Shown: positions 51,354 to 60,622, numbered from the stretch's first letter. The stretch is DNA of 64,000 nt from Billgrantia ethanolica (GCF_021404305.1 NZ_JABFTX010000003.1:434001-498000), one strand, 5' to 3'. The notes: generated by a model not told the origin, from the letters alone. Translations and numbers: made by a program.

Positions 51354-52025
51354 TTATGCTTCAGACCACTCGATCGCTTCGAGCTGCTCGCGCTTCTCGT
51401 CGTCGCTCAGATCTTCATCGCCCAGGATGGCGTCGATTTGGGCGACGAAGTCGCCTTCGCGGTTGATCAGCTGGCTGCGGCGCGTGGCGATGGCACGCAG
51501 GGCAGCCCAGACGTCGGCAACAGGGTGATCGACATGGAAACGGTTGTCGCTATCCTTCCAGCGGTTAAATGCCTGCATGCCGGCGTCTTCGGCAGCCTCG
51601 AGCGCTTCGCGGATCGCCTGGCGATTTTCGGGGTCTCCGGCATAGCGGATGTCGTTGTGCCTGATACCCTCAGCCTCGGCGGCCTTGCGAGCAGACTCGA
51701 TAGCGATTCGCTGGCGGGCAGCGAGGTCGGCAAGCGGCTCGGGCGGCTCTTCGTCGAGGGCATCGACCGGCGGCTCTTTGCCCAGCTCGGTAATCTCATG
51801 GCGACTGCCGTCAGCAAGCCAGTAGACGTGACCACGCCAGTCCGAAACGACCTCCCAGGCCTCGCCGGCCCAGCGTGCGGACTCATGTTCGCCCGTTTCT
51901 GGCGGTTCAACGCTGGTCGCCCCGGCCGGGATGCGCGACTGCTGACGCATGGGATCGAGGGGCGCTTCGCGGCCGGCGGGATCGATAACGGTACGGTCGG
52001 TGGGGTGTATATCCCAGATGCGCAT
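51354..52025 (-). CDS. Phage tail fibre assembly-type protein (DUF4376-like)
   Basis: 223 residues. The N-terminal half (SARWAGEAWEVVSDWRGHVYW) resembles tail fibre chaperones. The C-terminal part (RRSQLINREGDFVAQIDAIL.., KREQLEAIEW) resembles DUF4376-like phage proteins. It lies 10 bases after the tail fibre gene, the normal place for the fibre chaperone. Confidence 0.7.
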   Translation of the reverse strand: MRIWDIHPTDRTVIDPAGREAPLDPMRQQSRIPAGATSVEPPETGEHESARWAGEAWEVVSDWRGHVYWLADGSRHEITELGKEPPVDALDEEPPEPLADLAARQRIAIESARKAAEAEGIRHNDIRYAGDPENRQAIREALEAAEDAGMQAFNRWKDSDNRFHVDHPVADVWAALRAIATRRSQLINREGDFVAQIDAILGDEDLSDDEKREQLEAIEWSEA

Positions 52026-52035
52026 ATTGGTCTCC

Positions 52036-52878
52036 TCAGACCTTCGTCAGGTAGATGACGGCGTTGTTGCGAGCACGGGTCTGATTGCCGACTCTGGGTG
52101 TCCCATTAGTTCCATCTGTCTGGATACTCAATGTGGTTCCACCGGTAAGTCTAACGACCGACCTATTCTCGTTCCCTGCCTCAGCGACACCGCTCTGCAG
52201 TATGGCTGCACCACTGGTGCCGAAACGGTGACCTTGAAACTGATCCATCTGGTGCGCAGAAATAGACCGCCCCGGATCAACGCCGCGCCCACGATCCAGG
52301 CCGCGCTTAAACTCACCCCGGTCATCCGGCGTTCCGAACGTGTTTGAGCCGTCGCCCGCACCGTAGGTAGTACCCCAGGCGGCGAAAATACGCCGGTAGT
52401 CGGTTCGACTAATGTCGTCGCCGATGTTCTCGATGTAGCCCTCTGGCAGGTCTTCACTCCGCCATTCGATAGTCGTGCCCGGCTTCACGCCATCCCACCG
52501 CATCCAGATGTGGGGGCGATTCGCGGGGTTGGTTGGGTCGGCGCCCTGTACGCTACCGACCTGGTCGCGGTCGTAGAACTCGTAGAAGATGCCATCGCTG
52601 CCGCGCACCACGTCGCCGGTCTCATAGGTGCGGGTTGTTAGGTATGGCTGGAATTGGCCGGCGCCCAGCCCCATGGCCTGCAGAGCTTCCAGGAGCTGGG
52701 CATCGTTCCCGACATCGAGTTGTAGGCCAGCGGCTTCCACCACGCCCACAAGCTCCCGCTGCAGCATGTTGAACCACGTTGAGAGCATCGGCGTGGCCAA
52801 CTGCCCGGTGGAGGGGTTGCCGGGGCGCCATTCGCCTTCGGCAGTCGCGCGTTCGGTATAAGCGCCTACTTTTTCCAC
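52036..52878 (-). CDS. Phage tail fibre protein with collar domain
   Basis: 280 residues. A phage tail-collar domain is clear at about 140-205 (DISRTDYRRIFAAWGTTYGA, GDGSNTFGTPDDRGEFKRG). The C-terminal part (about 205-280, QMDQFQGHRFGTSGA to ARNNAVIYLTKV) is typical of short fibre tips. The fibre is short relative to Mu gpS, and no invertible G-segment-like duplicate is seen in the window. Confidence 0.85.
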   Translation of the reverse strand: MEKVGAYTERATAEGEWRPGNPSTGQLATPMLSTWFNMLQRELVGVVEAAGLQLDVGNDAQLLEALQAMGLGAGQFQPYLTTRTYETGDVVRGSDGIFYEFYDRDQVGSVQGADPTNPANRPHIWMRWDGVKPGTTIEWRSEDLPEGYIENIGDDISRTDYRRIFAAWGTTYGAGDGSNTFGTPDDRGEFKRGLDRGRGVDPGRSISAHQMDQFQGHRFGTSGAAILQSGVAEAGNENRSVVRLTGGTTLSIQTDGTNGTPRVGNQTRARNNAVIYLTKV

Positions 52879-52882
52879 GGTG

Positions 52883-53515
52883 CTACTCCTCTTCCTCTAT
52901 GTAGCCGACTTGCAAAATGAGCCAGCTCGGGGCGGCTTCGCGCAGGACACACTCGACCAGGTCATCGCCCCAACTGCGCAGGGGGTCTCCGATCTGGGAT
53001 TCGTCGATAACGGATTCGCGGACGACGCCGCTGGGCAACATCACGCGCCAGGTCAATTCCCAATCCTCGCCGTTGATGTCGTCGCCGATCACGGCGCCGG
53101 TGTGGCCGGTGGGGGTATCGACCTCGACGGTGGCCTCGCGGAACTCCAGCACCTCGACTCCCGCATAGCCCAAGCCCTCGGCCAGCTCGATGTAATCGAC
53201 CGCGCGCATACCGCCCCGACCGACAATGCGGCCGATAAGCGCCACCCGCCGATCGGCCCGGCTCTGATCGGCGGGTGCGCAGCGGCTGGGCAGGCCGTAG
53301 CTGGCCTCCCATTCCTCGAATAAGTAGAGCGCTTGACGTGGGTCCGACTCGACAAGCAGGGCCTGGCCCCGCTCATCGACGCGGGCGAACTCCTGGGCCT
53401 GGCCCAACTGCAGACGATGGAGCGTACTGTCGGGCTCGGTGGGCCAGACCACGCCCGGGGGCAGCAGGCTGAACAGCAGCCCGCGATAGTCGTCAGCCGT
53501 CAATCCCCCGCCCAT
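52883..53515 (-). CDS. Phage tail protein gp48-like (DUF2313)
   Basis: 210 residues. LTADDYRGLLFSLLPPGVVWP, EADPR-like ESDPRQALYLFEEWEASYGLP and RRVALIGRIVGRGG are features of the YmfQ/DUF2313 baseplate-tail family. It overlaps the gp47-like gene by 16 bases and sits five bases before the tail fibre gene. Confidence 0.87.
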   Translation of the reverse strand: MGGGLTADDYRGLLFSLLPPGVVWPTEPDSTLHRLQLGQAQEFARVDERGQALLVESDPRQALYLFEEWEASYGLPSRCAPADQSRADRRVALIGRIVGRGGMRAVDYIELAEGLGYAGVEVLEFREATVEVDTPTGHTGAVIGDDINGEDWELTWRVMLPSGVVRESVIDESQIGDPLRSWGDDLVECVLREAAPSWLILQVGYIEEEE

Positions 53516-54552
53516 GTCGCACCTCCCCAGATAGGCAGCTCTCCGGTGTCGTACACCACATCGGCGATTGGCGACTGCAGGTCATAGTCCTGGACGCCAG
53601 CCGCTGTGCTGATCGCATGGCGGATGCGCGAGATGAGCAACGTGCCGCCGGGCTCGCCTTCGCGCCCGACCAGATCCTGCAGGTTGGCCTCGGCGGCGGC
53701 TCGGGTCTCGGCGGTATCCGGTACCACGCTGAGCTGAGGCGAGAAAGGCACGGCGATCGGCGCCACCACGTAGACATGGGCGGTGACGTTCTTGCGCGCC
53801 TCGATGTGGGCGTGGACGGCATCGAGCAACTGCTGCGATGGTAGCGGTCCGCCAGGGGAGTCATCGGCCATGATGTACACCACCATCGTGCCCGGCCCCA
53901 TACCCCTGGGCACCTCCCAGGCGCGGGTAACGCCCGGTACCTCCAGCGCCCAGCCCTCCCAGTCACCCTTGGCACCGCCGCGCGGCACGCGCGCTCGGCG
54001 CAGCAGGATGCGGTCGCGCCAACTGTCGAAGATCTCCAGGTCGGCGCCTCCCTGGATGCCGTCGGCGCCCACCACCGCCGTGCTGGCAACGCCATCGACA
54101 GGCGACACCAGGCTGAGGCTGGTACCGGCCGGTTGGTCGCCGGCGGCACCGGGCTCCACGGCCGCGACCTCCACGGTGGCGGTACCGCCAGCGATCGTTA
54201 CTTCCTCGGTGGTGGCATATTCGATGCCCTCCACCTGCAGCCGGGTACCCTCGACGATCACCGCGCCGTCGCTGCCTTCCAGCTCCACCGGGCCCACCGA
54301 GGCGGCGGGCTGCCGGCGAGGTACGCCCGCGCTATGGAGGTGCAGCAGGTCGTCGTCGCAGGTCTCGGGGAACAGCTGACGCTCCAGCCACTGCAGATAC
54401 CCGTACAGGCCGTGAACGGCGCCGGCTTCGCTGGTGGCCAGCGCTTTGGTCAGACGCACGGCCAGCGCGGCTTTCGCATCGGGCAGGCGGGACAGCATGT
54501 CCTGGTCGATGCGGGTCATCAGCTCCGGCAATGACGGTCGTTTAAACGCCAT
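53500..54552 (-). CDS. Baseplate J-like protein (Mu gp47)
   Basis: 350 residues. Baseplate_J family: AVHGLYGYLQWLERQLFPETC, the beta-rich DGAVIVEGTRL..GIEYATTEE region and VPRGMGPGTMVVYIMADD. It forms the baseplate wedge. Followed by gp48-like with overlap, preceded by gp46-like with an 11-base gap. Confidence 0.92.
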   Translation of the reverse strand: MAFKRPSLPELMTRIDQDMLSRLPDAKAALAVRLTKALATSEAGAVHGLYGYLQWLERQLFPETCDDDLLHLHSAGVPRRQPAASVGPVELEGSDGAVIVEGTRLQVEGIEYATTEEVTIAGGTATVEVAAVEPGAAGDQPAGTSLSLVSPVDGVASTAVVGADGIQGGADLEIFDSWRDRILLRRARVPRGGAKGDWEGWALEVPGVTRAWEVPRGMGPGTMVVYIMADDSPGGPLPSQQLLDAVHAHIEARKNVTAHVYVVAPIAVPFSPQLSVVPDTAETRAAAEANLQDLVGREGEPGGTLLISRIRHAISTAAGVQDYDLQSPIADVVYDTGELPIWGGATWAGD

Positions 54553-54563
54553 CTATCCCTCCG

Positions 54564-55007
54564 TTATGCAGCGTTTTGCCACACGTAGTCGTATTGCCGC
54601 TCCAGGGTCACCTGGTCGCCTCGGTGGATCTCCACGCTCAGCTGCAGCACCCCACGGCGAACGTTGGTCGCCTCGACTATCACCCGGCTTGCCACCTCGT
54701 CTTCCACCAGCCAGGCCAGCGCTTCCTCGGCGTATGTCTTGGCCCGGCGCAGCACCTCGTCCAGCTCTTTCTCGCGGTGCAACAGCCACAGCCGTGAGCC
54801 GTGGGGGCGGTCGTTGAAGGCATCGGCCCACCAGCCACGACGGTCGCCAGCGTCGTCGGGCAAGCGGTCGGCATCCTCGGCGCGCCGATCGGTGAACAGC
54901 GACAAGATCACCGCCGTCTCCAGCCCCTGGTCGGTGGCCAGGTCGCCACCTTCCAGGGCCAGGTCAAAATATTTGGCAGCGGCGTCGTACTGAATGGCGA
55001 TATCCAT
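54564..55007 (-). CDS. Baseplate wedge protein, gp46/GP25-like
   Basis: 147 residues. The N-terminus (YFDLALEGGDLATDQGLETAVILSLFTDRRA, positions about 54920-54990) is the usual GP46/DUF1353-type start in Mu-like phages, homologous in role to T4 gp25. Its start codon overlaps the gp45-like stop by one base. Confidence 0.88.
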   Translation of the reverse strand: MDIAIQYDAAAKYFDLALEGGDLATDQGLETAVILSLFTDRRAEDADRLPDDAGDRRGWWADAFNDRPHGSRLWLLHREKELDEVLRRAKTYAEEALAWLVEDEVASRVIVEATNVRRGVLQLSVEIHRGDQVTLERQYDYVWQNAA

Positions 55008-55558
55008 CAGCCCATCTCCTGCTTTGGCTTGCCGGTGGTGCCACCGCTGTCACCGTCATGGTCATGGTCGTTGTAGGTGTCGCGCATGGCCTGCATGGTG
55101 CTGGTGTGGTCCTTAACCTCGCCGGCGACGTGCAGGTTGCCGTCCATGTACACGTCCGGGCAGTTGACGAAGTTGACCGGCTTGCCCACACCGTCGATCA
55201 CGATGCCGTCACGGGTCAGGTGCACCTTCTGGCCCTGGTCGTCGTAGATGGCCACCTCGCCCTGGGCGAGCCCAACCAGGCGATAGCGGCGGTCGTCGAT
55301 TGTCAGCGCCACCAGGTGCGCGCGGGCACCGCCAACGGCTGCCACGACCGCCTCGGCCCCAGGGTGCGGGTGACTGGTGTAGCCGTACTGCTGGAAGCGC
55401 TCCGCCCATGCCGGCGCGCCGCCCAGCAGCGCGACCTGGACGCTCTGCAGCTTGAGCGAGTCGTCTACCAGCTTGAGTACTCCACGGCTGACCAGCAGGC
55501 GGATACGCCGCCACACCGGCCCCATCAGGCGCTGCCAGGCGCGTCGTTGATCAGCCAT
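55007..55558 (-). CDS. Baseplate spike protein, Mu gp45-like
   Basis: 183 residues from the ATG at 55558 overlapping the gpP-like stop (TAATG); a TTG at 55570 would add four residues. Gp45 family: the N-terminal beta-rich OB-like domain (VQVALLGGAPAWAERFQQYGYTS) and the C-terminal spike segment with NFVNCPDVYMDGNLHVAGEV and a HDHDGDSGG tail; the HxH pattern of Mu-type spike tips holds a metal ion. Confidence 0.92.
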   Translation of the reverse strand: MADQRRAWQRLMGPVWRRIRLLVSRGVLKLVDDSLKLQSVQVALLGGAPAWAERFQQYGYTSHPHPGAEAVVAAVGGARAHLVALTIDDRRYRLVGLAQGEVAIYDDQGQKVHLTRDGIVIDGVGKPVNFVNCPDVYMDGNLHVAGEVKDHTSTMQAMRDTYNDHDHDGDSGGTTGKPKQEMG

Positions 55559-56616
55559 TACAACCCCCAATCCGCTGAGGTGTCGGCGGCCGGCTTGGGC
55601 TCCGGTACCGGCACGGGCTCGAAGGCCTCCGGCGGCGAGACGCGCAGCTCGGCGAAGCGGCCGTCCTCGTTCTCGATCAGCTGCACGTCGCTGATCAGCA
55701 GTGCTTCATCAAGCCCCAGGTACCTGTCACGTACTTGCACCAGGTCGCCGGGTCGCCACACGCCCTGGTCATGGCGCCAGGTGCCCACGGTGTAGGTCAC
55801 GCCCCGACCGCGTGCCCAGCGCATGCGCGCCTCCAGTTCGGCGCGGGCCTTGCAGTCCGCTCCGTCCGCCGGCGTATCGCAGACAATCAGGGTCGTACGT
55901 GGGGCCCGGACTCGCGGGTCGGTTGCCTGGCCGCGAGGGGTGGTGGCCGGGACTCCCCACCAGTCGTCGCCGCCAGTGGTCTGGCCCTCGACGATGTAGG
56001 TGTTGAAGCGATCGCTATCGCTGAACACGCCCGACGCCTTGCGGATGTTGCCGCCCAGCTCCAACGGCGTGCGGATCTCACGCTGTACCGCGTGCACGAT
56101 CACCAGGCGACCATCGGCGTCGCTGACAATGCGCGCACCACGGATCTGCGCGGCCCGCTCGATGGCCTCGGCGATCGGCTGGCCGTCCTCGAGCGCGAAG
56201 GCGCGAAACGGCTTGTTGGCGCCGACCGTGTCGATCACTTCGATGCCGTAGGGCGCTGCCAGCGCCCGCGCGATCTGTACCAGGGTGCGGCCGTCGAAGC
56301 GCCGATCGGGGCCGCTGCAGTCCACCAGGTCGGCGGCCTTGCTACGGCCCTTGGCCACGATGGTGTGGCTGACGTCGTCGTAGTCGGGAAGCACTTCGTC
56401 CAGGTAGCCGGTCACCACCAACTCGGTACCGACACTCACCGTGCAGGGTTGCCCCGGCGTGACCGGGCGCACGCCGCCGGCATCGCTCCAGCGCTCGGTC
56501 AGCACCAGTTCAAACTCATCGGCGATTTGCTCGAGCGAAAGGTGGATTCGCACCTCCAGCCAGCCCTCGTGCCGATCGTTGCCAATCTGAAGCACCACCG
56601 GGTCGCGCTTACTCAC
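55558..56616 (-). CDS. Baseplate hub protein, Mu gpP-like
   Basis: 352 residues. The late-control gene D/gp27-like hub fold is suggested by LQIGNDRHEGWLEVRIHLSLE, ELVVTGYLDEVLPDYDD and GVWRPGDLVQVRDRYLGLDEALLI (around 55690-55760). It overlaps gpN-like by eight bases. Confidence 0.9.
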   Translation of the reverse strand: MSKRDPVVLQIGNDRHEGWLEVRIHLSLEQIADEFELVLTERWSDAGGVRPVTPGQPCTVSVGTELVVTGYLDEVLPDYDDVSHTIVAKGRSKAADLVDCSGPDRRFDGRTLVQIARALAAPYGIEVIDTVGANKPFRAFALEDGQPIAEAIERAAQIRGARIVSDADGRLVIVHAVQREIRTPLELGGNIRKASGVFSDSDRFNTYIVEGQTTGGDDWWGVPATTPRGQATDPRVRAPRTTLIVCDTPADGADCKARAELEARMRWARGRGVTYTVGTWRHDQGVWRPGDLVQVRDRYLGLDEALLISDVQLIENEDGRFAELRVSPPEAFEPVPVPEPKPAADTSADWGL

Positions 56617-57856
56617 TCAGCACCTCCAGCTCCATGCCCCCGCGCAGCGCGCCAGGGTGCGGTACGTTGTTGCGTACCGCGATCTCGTCGGCGCGCGTCG
56701 CATCGCCATACAGGCGGTGTGCAACGACCAGCGCCGGCAACGTGCGCTGCGGGGTGTAGGTGGTCATGCCGGGCAGTGCCACGACACGGGTGCGCAGATC
56801 TTCCGAGACCGCCGCGCGCAGGCTGACCAGGGCGCCGTATACGGCATCGCTGATCGGCGCCTCGGTGGTCATCTGCGCGTCGATAAGGGCCAGGGTGTCG
56901 GTGCCGGCCGCTTCGGCATCCTGGCGGCTGAGCCAATCGGTGCCGGCCACCAGTCGGGCAGCCTCCAGCGCCGCCGCGCGACCGTTGAGCTGATTGGCTG
57001 CTCGGGTGTTGCGGGCGCGCTGCTTTCGCTCCGGGGTGTCCGCCGTGGGCGGCTCAACGCTGTTGCCGCTGGTGCCGGTGTCCCGCAGCAGTCGGGCGGC
57101 TCGTCGCGGCGTGCCCGGTGGCAGCCTCACCCGGCCGCCACCCGTGCCACGGATGGCCAGCAGGCTGTTGCCGCTGTAAAGATCCAGCGCCTTGATCGGG
57201 CTCATCACCGCATTGCGTAGCCGACTGTAGCCACCCACCACCAGGGCGACGATGTCGCTGGGGCGCCGGATGACTTCCGCCACCTCGTCGGCGACACCGC
57301 CCACCACGTCCTCGATACCCCGCAGGATGCTGCTCAGGTCGCGCTCGACCGCCACAAGGGACCAGCCCAGCAGCCCCTCTACGCTCCATTGCTCGGCGAA
57401 GTCTTCGGCCAGGGCCTCCTCCAGGGTATCGGCGGCCTGTAGCGCCTGACGCTGAGTGTCGACGCTGCGGCTGGGCAGGCGCTCCTCTCCGCTCTCTACG
57501 AACGTCACCTGGAAGGTACACATGCCGCCTTCGCGGGTGCTCTCGCTCCAGCGCGGCTCGGTGGCCACCGCGCTGAAGGTGCCGAGGTAGGGATGCACCA
57601 GGGTGGCGGCACCCGGTTCGTCCAGCGCCTCGATCAACTCATCGCGCTGCAGGTCGTAGTCGTCGCCGGCGACGAAGAACTCCAGCGTCCAGGCACGCGC
57701 CTTGCGGCCCATGTCCTCTGAGTAGGGGCGGTCGCGGCGCGGGTATTCATGGATCAGCCAGCGGCGACCGCCCTGGGTGTCGGCGCGTTCGACATGGAAC
57801 TCGACACCGCGAAAGGAGCCGCGCAGCTCTGGGTCTAGGCGATCACGCCAGCTCAT
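56609..57856 (-). CDS. DNA circularisation/baseplate protein, Mu gpN-like
   Basis: 415 residues. The N-terminal DNA_circ_N domain (SWRDRLDPELRGSFRGVEFHV, GGRRWLIHEYPRRDRPYSEDMG) is typical of Mu gpN and the phage circularisation protein family. The C-terminal half ends in a LysM-like YGDATRADEIAVRNNVPHPG. It is the first gene after the tape-measure gene on its strand, with an opposite-strand gene between them. Confidence 0.88.
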   Translation of the reverse strand: MSWRDRLDPELRGSFRGVEFHVERADTQGGRRWLIHEYPRRDRPYSEDMGRKARAWTLEFFVAGDDYDLQRDELIEALDEPGAATLVHPYLGTFSAVATEPRWSESTREGGMCTFQVTFVESGEERLPSRSVDTQRQALQAADTLEEALAEDFAEQWSVEGLLGWSLVAVERDLSSILRGIEDVVGGVADEVAEVIRRPSDIVALVVGGYSRLRNAVMSPIKALDLYSGNSLLAIRGTGGGRVRLPPGTPRRAARLLRDTGTSGNSVEPPTADTPERKQRARNTRAANQLNGRAAALEAARLVAGTDWLSRQDAEAAGTDTLALIDAQMTTEAPISDAVYGALVSLRAAVSEDLRTRVVALPGMTTYTPQRTLPALVVAHRLYGDATRADEIAVRNNVPHPGALRGGMELEVLSE

Positions 57857-57902
57857 GTGCTAATCTCCAGCTGGTACGCATGGACTGATAAAAGGAAGAA
57901 AA

Positions 57903-58508
57903 ATGAACAGCGCCTTTCTGATACTCGTGCTGGTCGCCCAGGTGGCAATCGTCATTGCACTGATCAAACCCGCCTGGGCCATGCCCTGGGCGCAATCTCC
58001 CAGGCGACTGCCCGCCATCGGCCTGTATGCGGCCATCCTGGTGGTCAGCTTTGTCGGCTTTGGCGTCACGCTGGAAGACGAAGCCGCTCAGGTAGCCGAA
58101 GCCGATGCCGGCGAAGCCCAGGCCGAGCAGGTCGCGGCCGCCGAGCCAGAAGCCACACAAGAACCCGCCGACCTCGAGACGGCCGAAGCCGCAGTGGAAG
58201 ACGCTCCGCCACAGCAGTGGCTCGACATGGACCGAAGCGAGGAGGCACAGGCCGAACGCTGGGCGTTGATCGAGAGAGCCATCGACATGGGCGTGATCTA
58301 CAAGGTTGAAAAGCCGGCCCGGTTCCCGCGCATCTACGTCGACAGTGGCTGGGACATGCTGCGCTTCGATGAAAAGCAGAACCTGGCCGATGCCATCACC
58401 ACCTACTTCTATGCCGAGGATCATGAAGCCAAGATGGCCATCATCCGCGACGGCTACTCCGGCCAGGACATCGGCCGCCTCGACTCTGCTGGCTTGACGC
58501 TTCATTAG
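57903..58508 (+). CDS. Phage moron candidate: two-helix membrane protein, unknown function
   Basis: 201 residues with AAGGAAG five bases before the ATG. It is the only rightward gene in 14 kb of leftward phage genes, between tape measure and gpN. Two hydrophobic helices (about residues 4-24 and 38-56) are followed by an acidic Ala/Glu/Gln-rich linker (57-100) and a soluble C-terminal domain (RWALIERAIDMGVIYKVEKP to the end). It ends tail-to-tail with the tape-measure gene, overlapping by four bases. I do not recognise the family. Position and topology suggest an accessory gene such as superinfection exclusion; this is only inference. Confidence 0.75.
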   Translation: MNSAFLILVLVAQVAIVIALIKPAWAMPWAQSPRRLPAIGLYAAILVVSFVGFGVTLEDEAAQVAEADAGEAQAEQVAAAEPEATQEPADLETAEAAVEDAPPQQWLDMDRSEEAQAERWALIERAIDMGVIYKVEKPARFPRIYVDSGWDMLRFDEKQNLADAITTYFYAEDHEAKMAIIRDGYSGQDIGRLDSAGLTLH

Positions 58509-60130
58509 GGCATCACTCCCAGCATTCCCGACTCCACGCTGAAGTCCATCCCGCCATTGCGCCGCGCCTCGGTCAGCCGAGCGCGGCCCTCGGAATCCAC
58601 CCTGATACGCAGCTCGCCGCCAACGTCGGCCCGAACGTGAGCCGGCATGCCGGCGACTCGATCCCCGGCGATCGGTGCGCCCGTTGCGCCTTCCGCCTGG
58701 GGGGCAGCCTGAATGCCGAGGCCCTCCCTGGCCCAGTCGGGCAGCCAACTGGTCAGGCTGTCGAGCTTGTCGGACAGCCACCGGGTCAGGCTGTCCCATT
58801 GAGCGGCGATGCCGGCGCGCAGGCTGGCGATCCAGGCGGCGCCGATCTCTGACAGTGAAACGCCATGCAGCAGCTCGAACATCTCATCGACGCCGCGCAG
58901 CAGCAGGCCAGCGGGGCTCCATGCCAGCAAGTCGCGAGTGATGCCGCCGATGCCCTGGGTAAACCAGGCCTTGATGCCTTCCCACAGGTTGCCGAACCAC
59001 TCGACGATGCCGTCCCAGTTGCGGTAGATCAGGTAGGCAGCGCCGGCGATCGCCACGATGGCGCCCAGGAACCACCCGACCGGCGTCGTCATCAGTACCC
59101 ATGAGAACTGGCCGAGGGCCAGGACCGCCGCGCCCAGCGAGAAGATGAACTTGGCCGCCATCAGCCCAGCCAGCCAGGCCAGCAGGTTGCCGAAGCCACC
59201 GACGCCGTCAGCGACTCTCGAGACAACACGCCCGATGGTGCGCAGCCCCTCCCAGAAGCTCCGCAGGCCCTCGATGATGCGCTCGCTGATGACCTCGCGG
59301 TTGGACTGGATCAGTTCGTTGACGCGCTCCAGCCACTGACTCAGGGCCGGTACCAGGTGGGCCACCACGGTGTTGCGCAGCCCCATGATGGTGCCGTCCA
59401 GCTCGCCCAGGTTGTCGTTGTAGAGTTCGGCTGCCTGGGCGTCCTCTTCGCTGATCAGCTGCCCGGTACGGCGCCAGGCGTCCATCTCGCGCTGCAAGCC
59501 CTCGCGGCCCTCCGCCAGCACGTTGATCATGCCGGTACCGCCACGGCCGAACATGGCGCGAGCAAAGCGGGTCTGCATTTCCTCGCTGTCGATGGTGGCC
59601 ATCTTGTCGGCGATATCCAGCAGCACGTCCATGGAGCCGCGCATATTGCCCTCGCTATCGCGCAGGGCGATGCCGGCCCACTGCATGGCCTTGGCGGGCT
59701 CGCCCATGCCCGCCGCCGCCTCCGCCAGGCGATTGGAGAACGACTCCAGGTTGCTGGCCATCTGGCTGTCACCCATGTCGCTCATACGGCCAGCCGCGCC
59801 CATGAGCAACTGCATCTGCTCGTGGGTCATCGAGAGGCGCCGCGAGAGCTTGATCGCGGCATCGGCAGGTTCGGTGAAGCCGCCCACCAGGCGGCGTAGC
59901 CCCCACACGGCACCGGCGGCAACACCGCCTATCATCGCCATGCGCTGGGTCAGGTTGCGCAGCTGGCCGACGGCGGCACCAGTGGCCATCCGTACGCGCG
60001 TGGCAGCACCGGCCAGGCGGTCGAGCCCGGCGCGCTGCGCCAGGCCCGAGAGCGATTGGCGGATGCGGCGGGCCGTGCCTGACACCCGGTCAACCAGCTC
60101 CATGACGATGCTAGTTACCATGTTGGCCAT
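58505..60130 (-). CDS. Phage tail tape measure protein
   Basis: 541 residues. The N-terminal coiled region MELVDRVSGTARRIRQSLSGLAQRAG, the TMP-core-like stretch (GMSDMGDSQMASNLESFSNRL around 59730) and a hydrophobic block (about 310-375, MAAKFIFSLGAAVLALGQF) are typical. It sets tail length and lines the tube. The starts at 60130 and 60121 are both possible; the first overlaps the end of the frameshifted chaperone extension. It is shorter than most tape measures, so a short tail is predicted. Confidence 0.9.
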   Translation of the reverse strand: MANMVTSIVMELVDRVSGTARRIRQSLSGLAQRAGLDRLAGAATRVRMATGAAVGQLRNLTQRMAMIGGVAAGAVWGLRRLVGGFTEPADAAIKLSRRLSMTHEQMQLLMGAAGRMSDMGDSQMASNLESFSNRLAEAAAGMGEPAKAMQWAGIALRDSEGNMRGSMDVLLDIADKMATIDSEEMQTRFARAMFGRGGTGMINVLAEGREGLQREMDAWRRTGQLISEEDAQAAELYNDNLGELDGTIMGLRNTVVAHLVPALSQWLERVNELIQSNREVISERIIEGLRSFWEGLRTIGRVVSRVADGVGGFGNLLAWLAGLMAAKFIFSLGAAVLALGQFSWVLMTTPVGWFLGAIVAIAGAAYLIYRNWDGIVEWFGNLWEGIKAWFTQGIGGITRDLLAWSPAGLLLRGVDEMFELLHGVSLSEIGAAWIASLRAGIAAQWDSLTRWLSDKLDSLTSWLPDWAREGLGIQAAPQAEGATGAPIAGDRVAGMPAHVRADVGGELRIRVDSEGRARLTEARRNGGMDFSVESGMLGVMP

Positions 60131-60287
60131 GCTGCTCGATCTCCTTTGCCAGTATCTCGGCCTGCCGGTACCACCACACCAGGTCGTCCAGGTCCATCTC
60201 CAGCAGCGCCTCCGGGTCGAAGCCGGTAAAGGCGACTGCTACCGTGCGTACTAACGTCGCCCAGTCTTGCGGCGCTTGGGCAAAAAA
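60111..60287 (-). CDS. GpE-like -1 frame extension of the tail chaperone
   Basis: 58 codons without an own start, entered by a -1 shift at the slippery heptamer T TTT TTG (60287-60281). The product ends FTGFDPEALLEMDLDDLVWW, then YRQAEILAKEIEQHGQHGN, with the acidic-then-aromatic pattern of short GpE-type proteins. The zero frame (gp41-like) stops at 60251. A 5-bp GCCCA/TGGGC stem can form just after the slip site. This mirrors the frameshifted chaperone pair of most long-tailed phages. Confidence 0.78.
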   Translation of the reverse strand, partial: FFAQAPQDWATLVRTVAVAFTGFDPEALLEMDLDDLVWWYRQAEILAKEIEQHGQHGN

Positions 60288-60622
60288 GGCTCCACCGCCA
60301 CCAGGCAGAGATCCATGTCGCGGGCGTCCAGCTCGTCCATGGCGTGGATAGGCAGGCCGGACAGTGCAGCGACCAGGGCCAAGCCCTTGCCGATCTCGCC
60401 GGCGGCCTGATCCATTTTCTTGAGGTGCTTGCCCTTCACCGCCTTGGGTAGGGTCAGCGTCTGCACGGTGCGGTCACCGTCCAGCTTGCTGTGCCGGTAG
60501 GTCATGGGCTCGACCAGCGTCACGACCAGGGCGTCGCCCTGGTCGTCGAGGCGGGCGCGCTCTTCCTCGGTCAGCTCGATGCCGTCGATCTGGTCGCGCA
60601 GGGTGTCGAGGTTGTCTTCCAT
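60251..60622 (-). CDS. Phage tail assembly chaperone, Mu gp41-like
   Basis: 123 residues: LTLPKAVKGKHLKKMDQAAGE and LVAALSGLPIHAMDELDARD identify the gp41/GpE chaperone family. It lies four bases after the tube gene and before the tape measure, the invariant place of the tail chaperone. Ribosomes that slip near its end make the longer form. Confidence 0.88.
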   Translation of the reverse strand: MEDNLDTLRDQIDGIELTEEERARLDDQGDALVVTLVEPMTYRHSKLDGDRTVQTLTLPKAVKGKHLKKMDQAAGEIGKGLALVAALSGLPIHAMDELDARDMDLCLVAVEPFLPKRRKTGRR

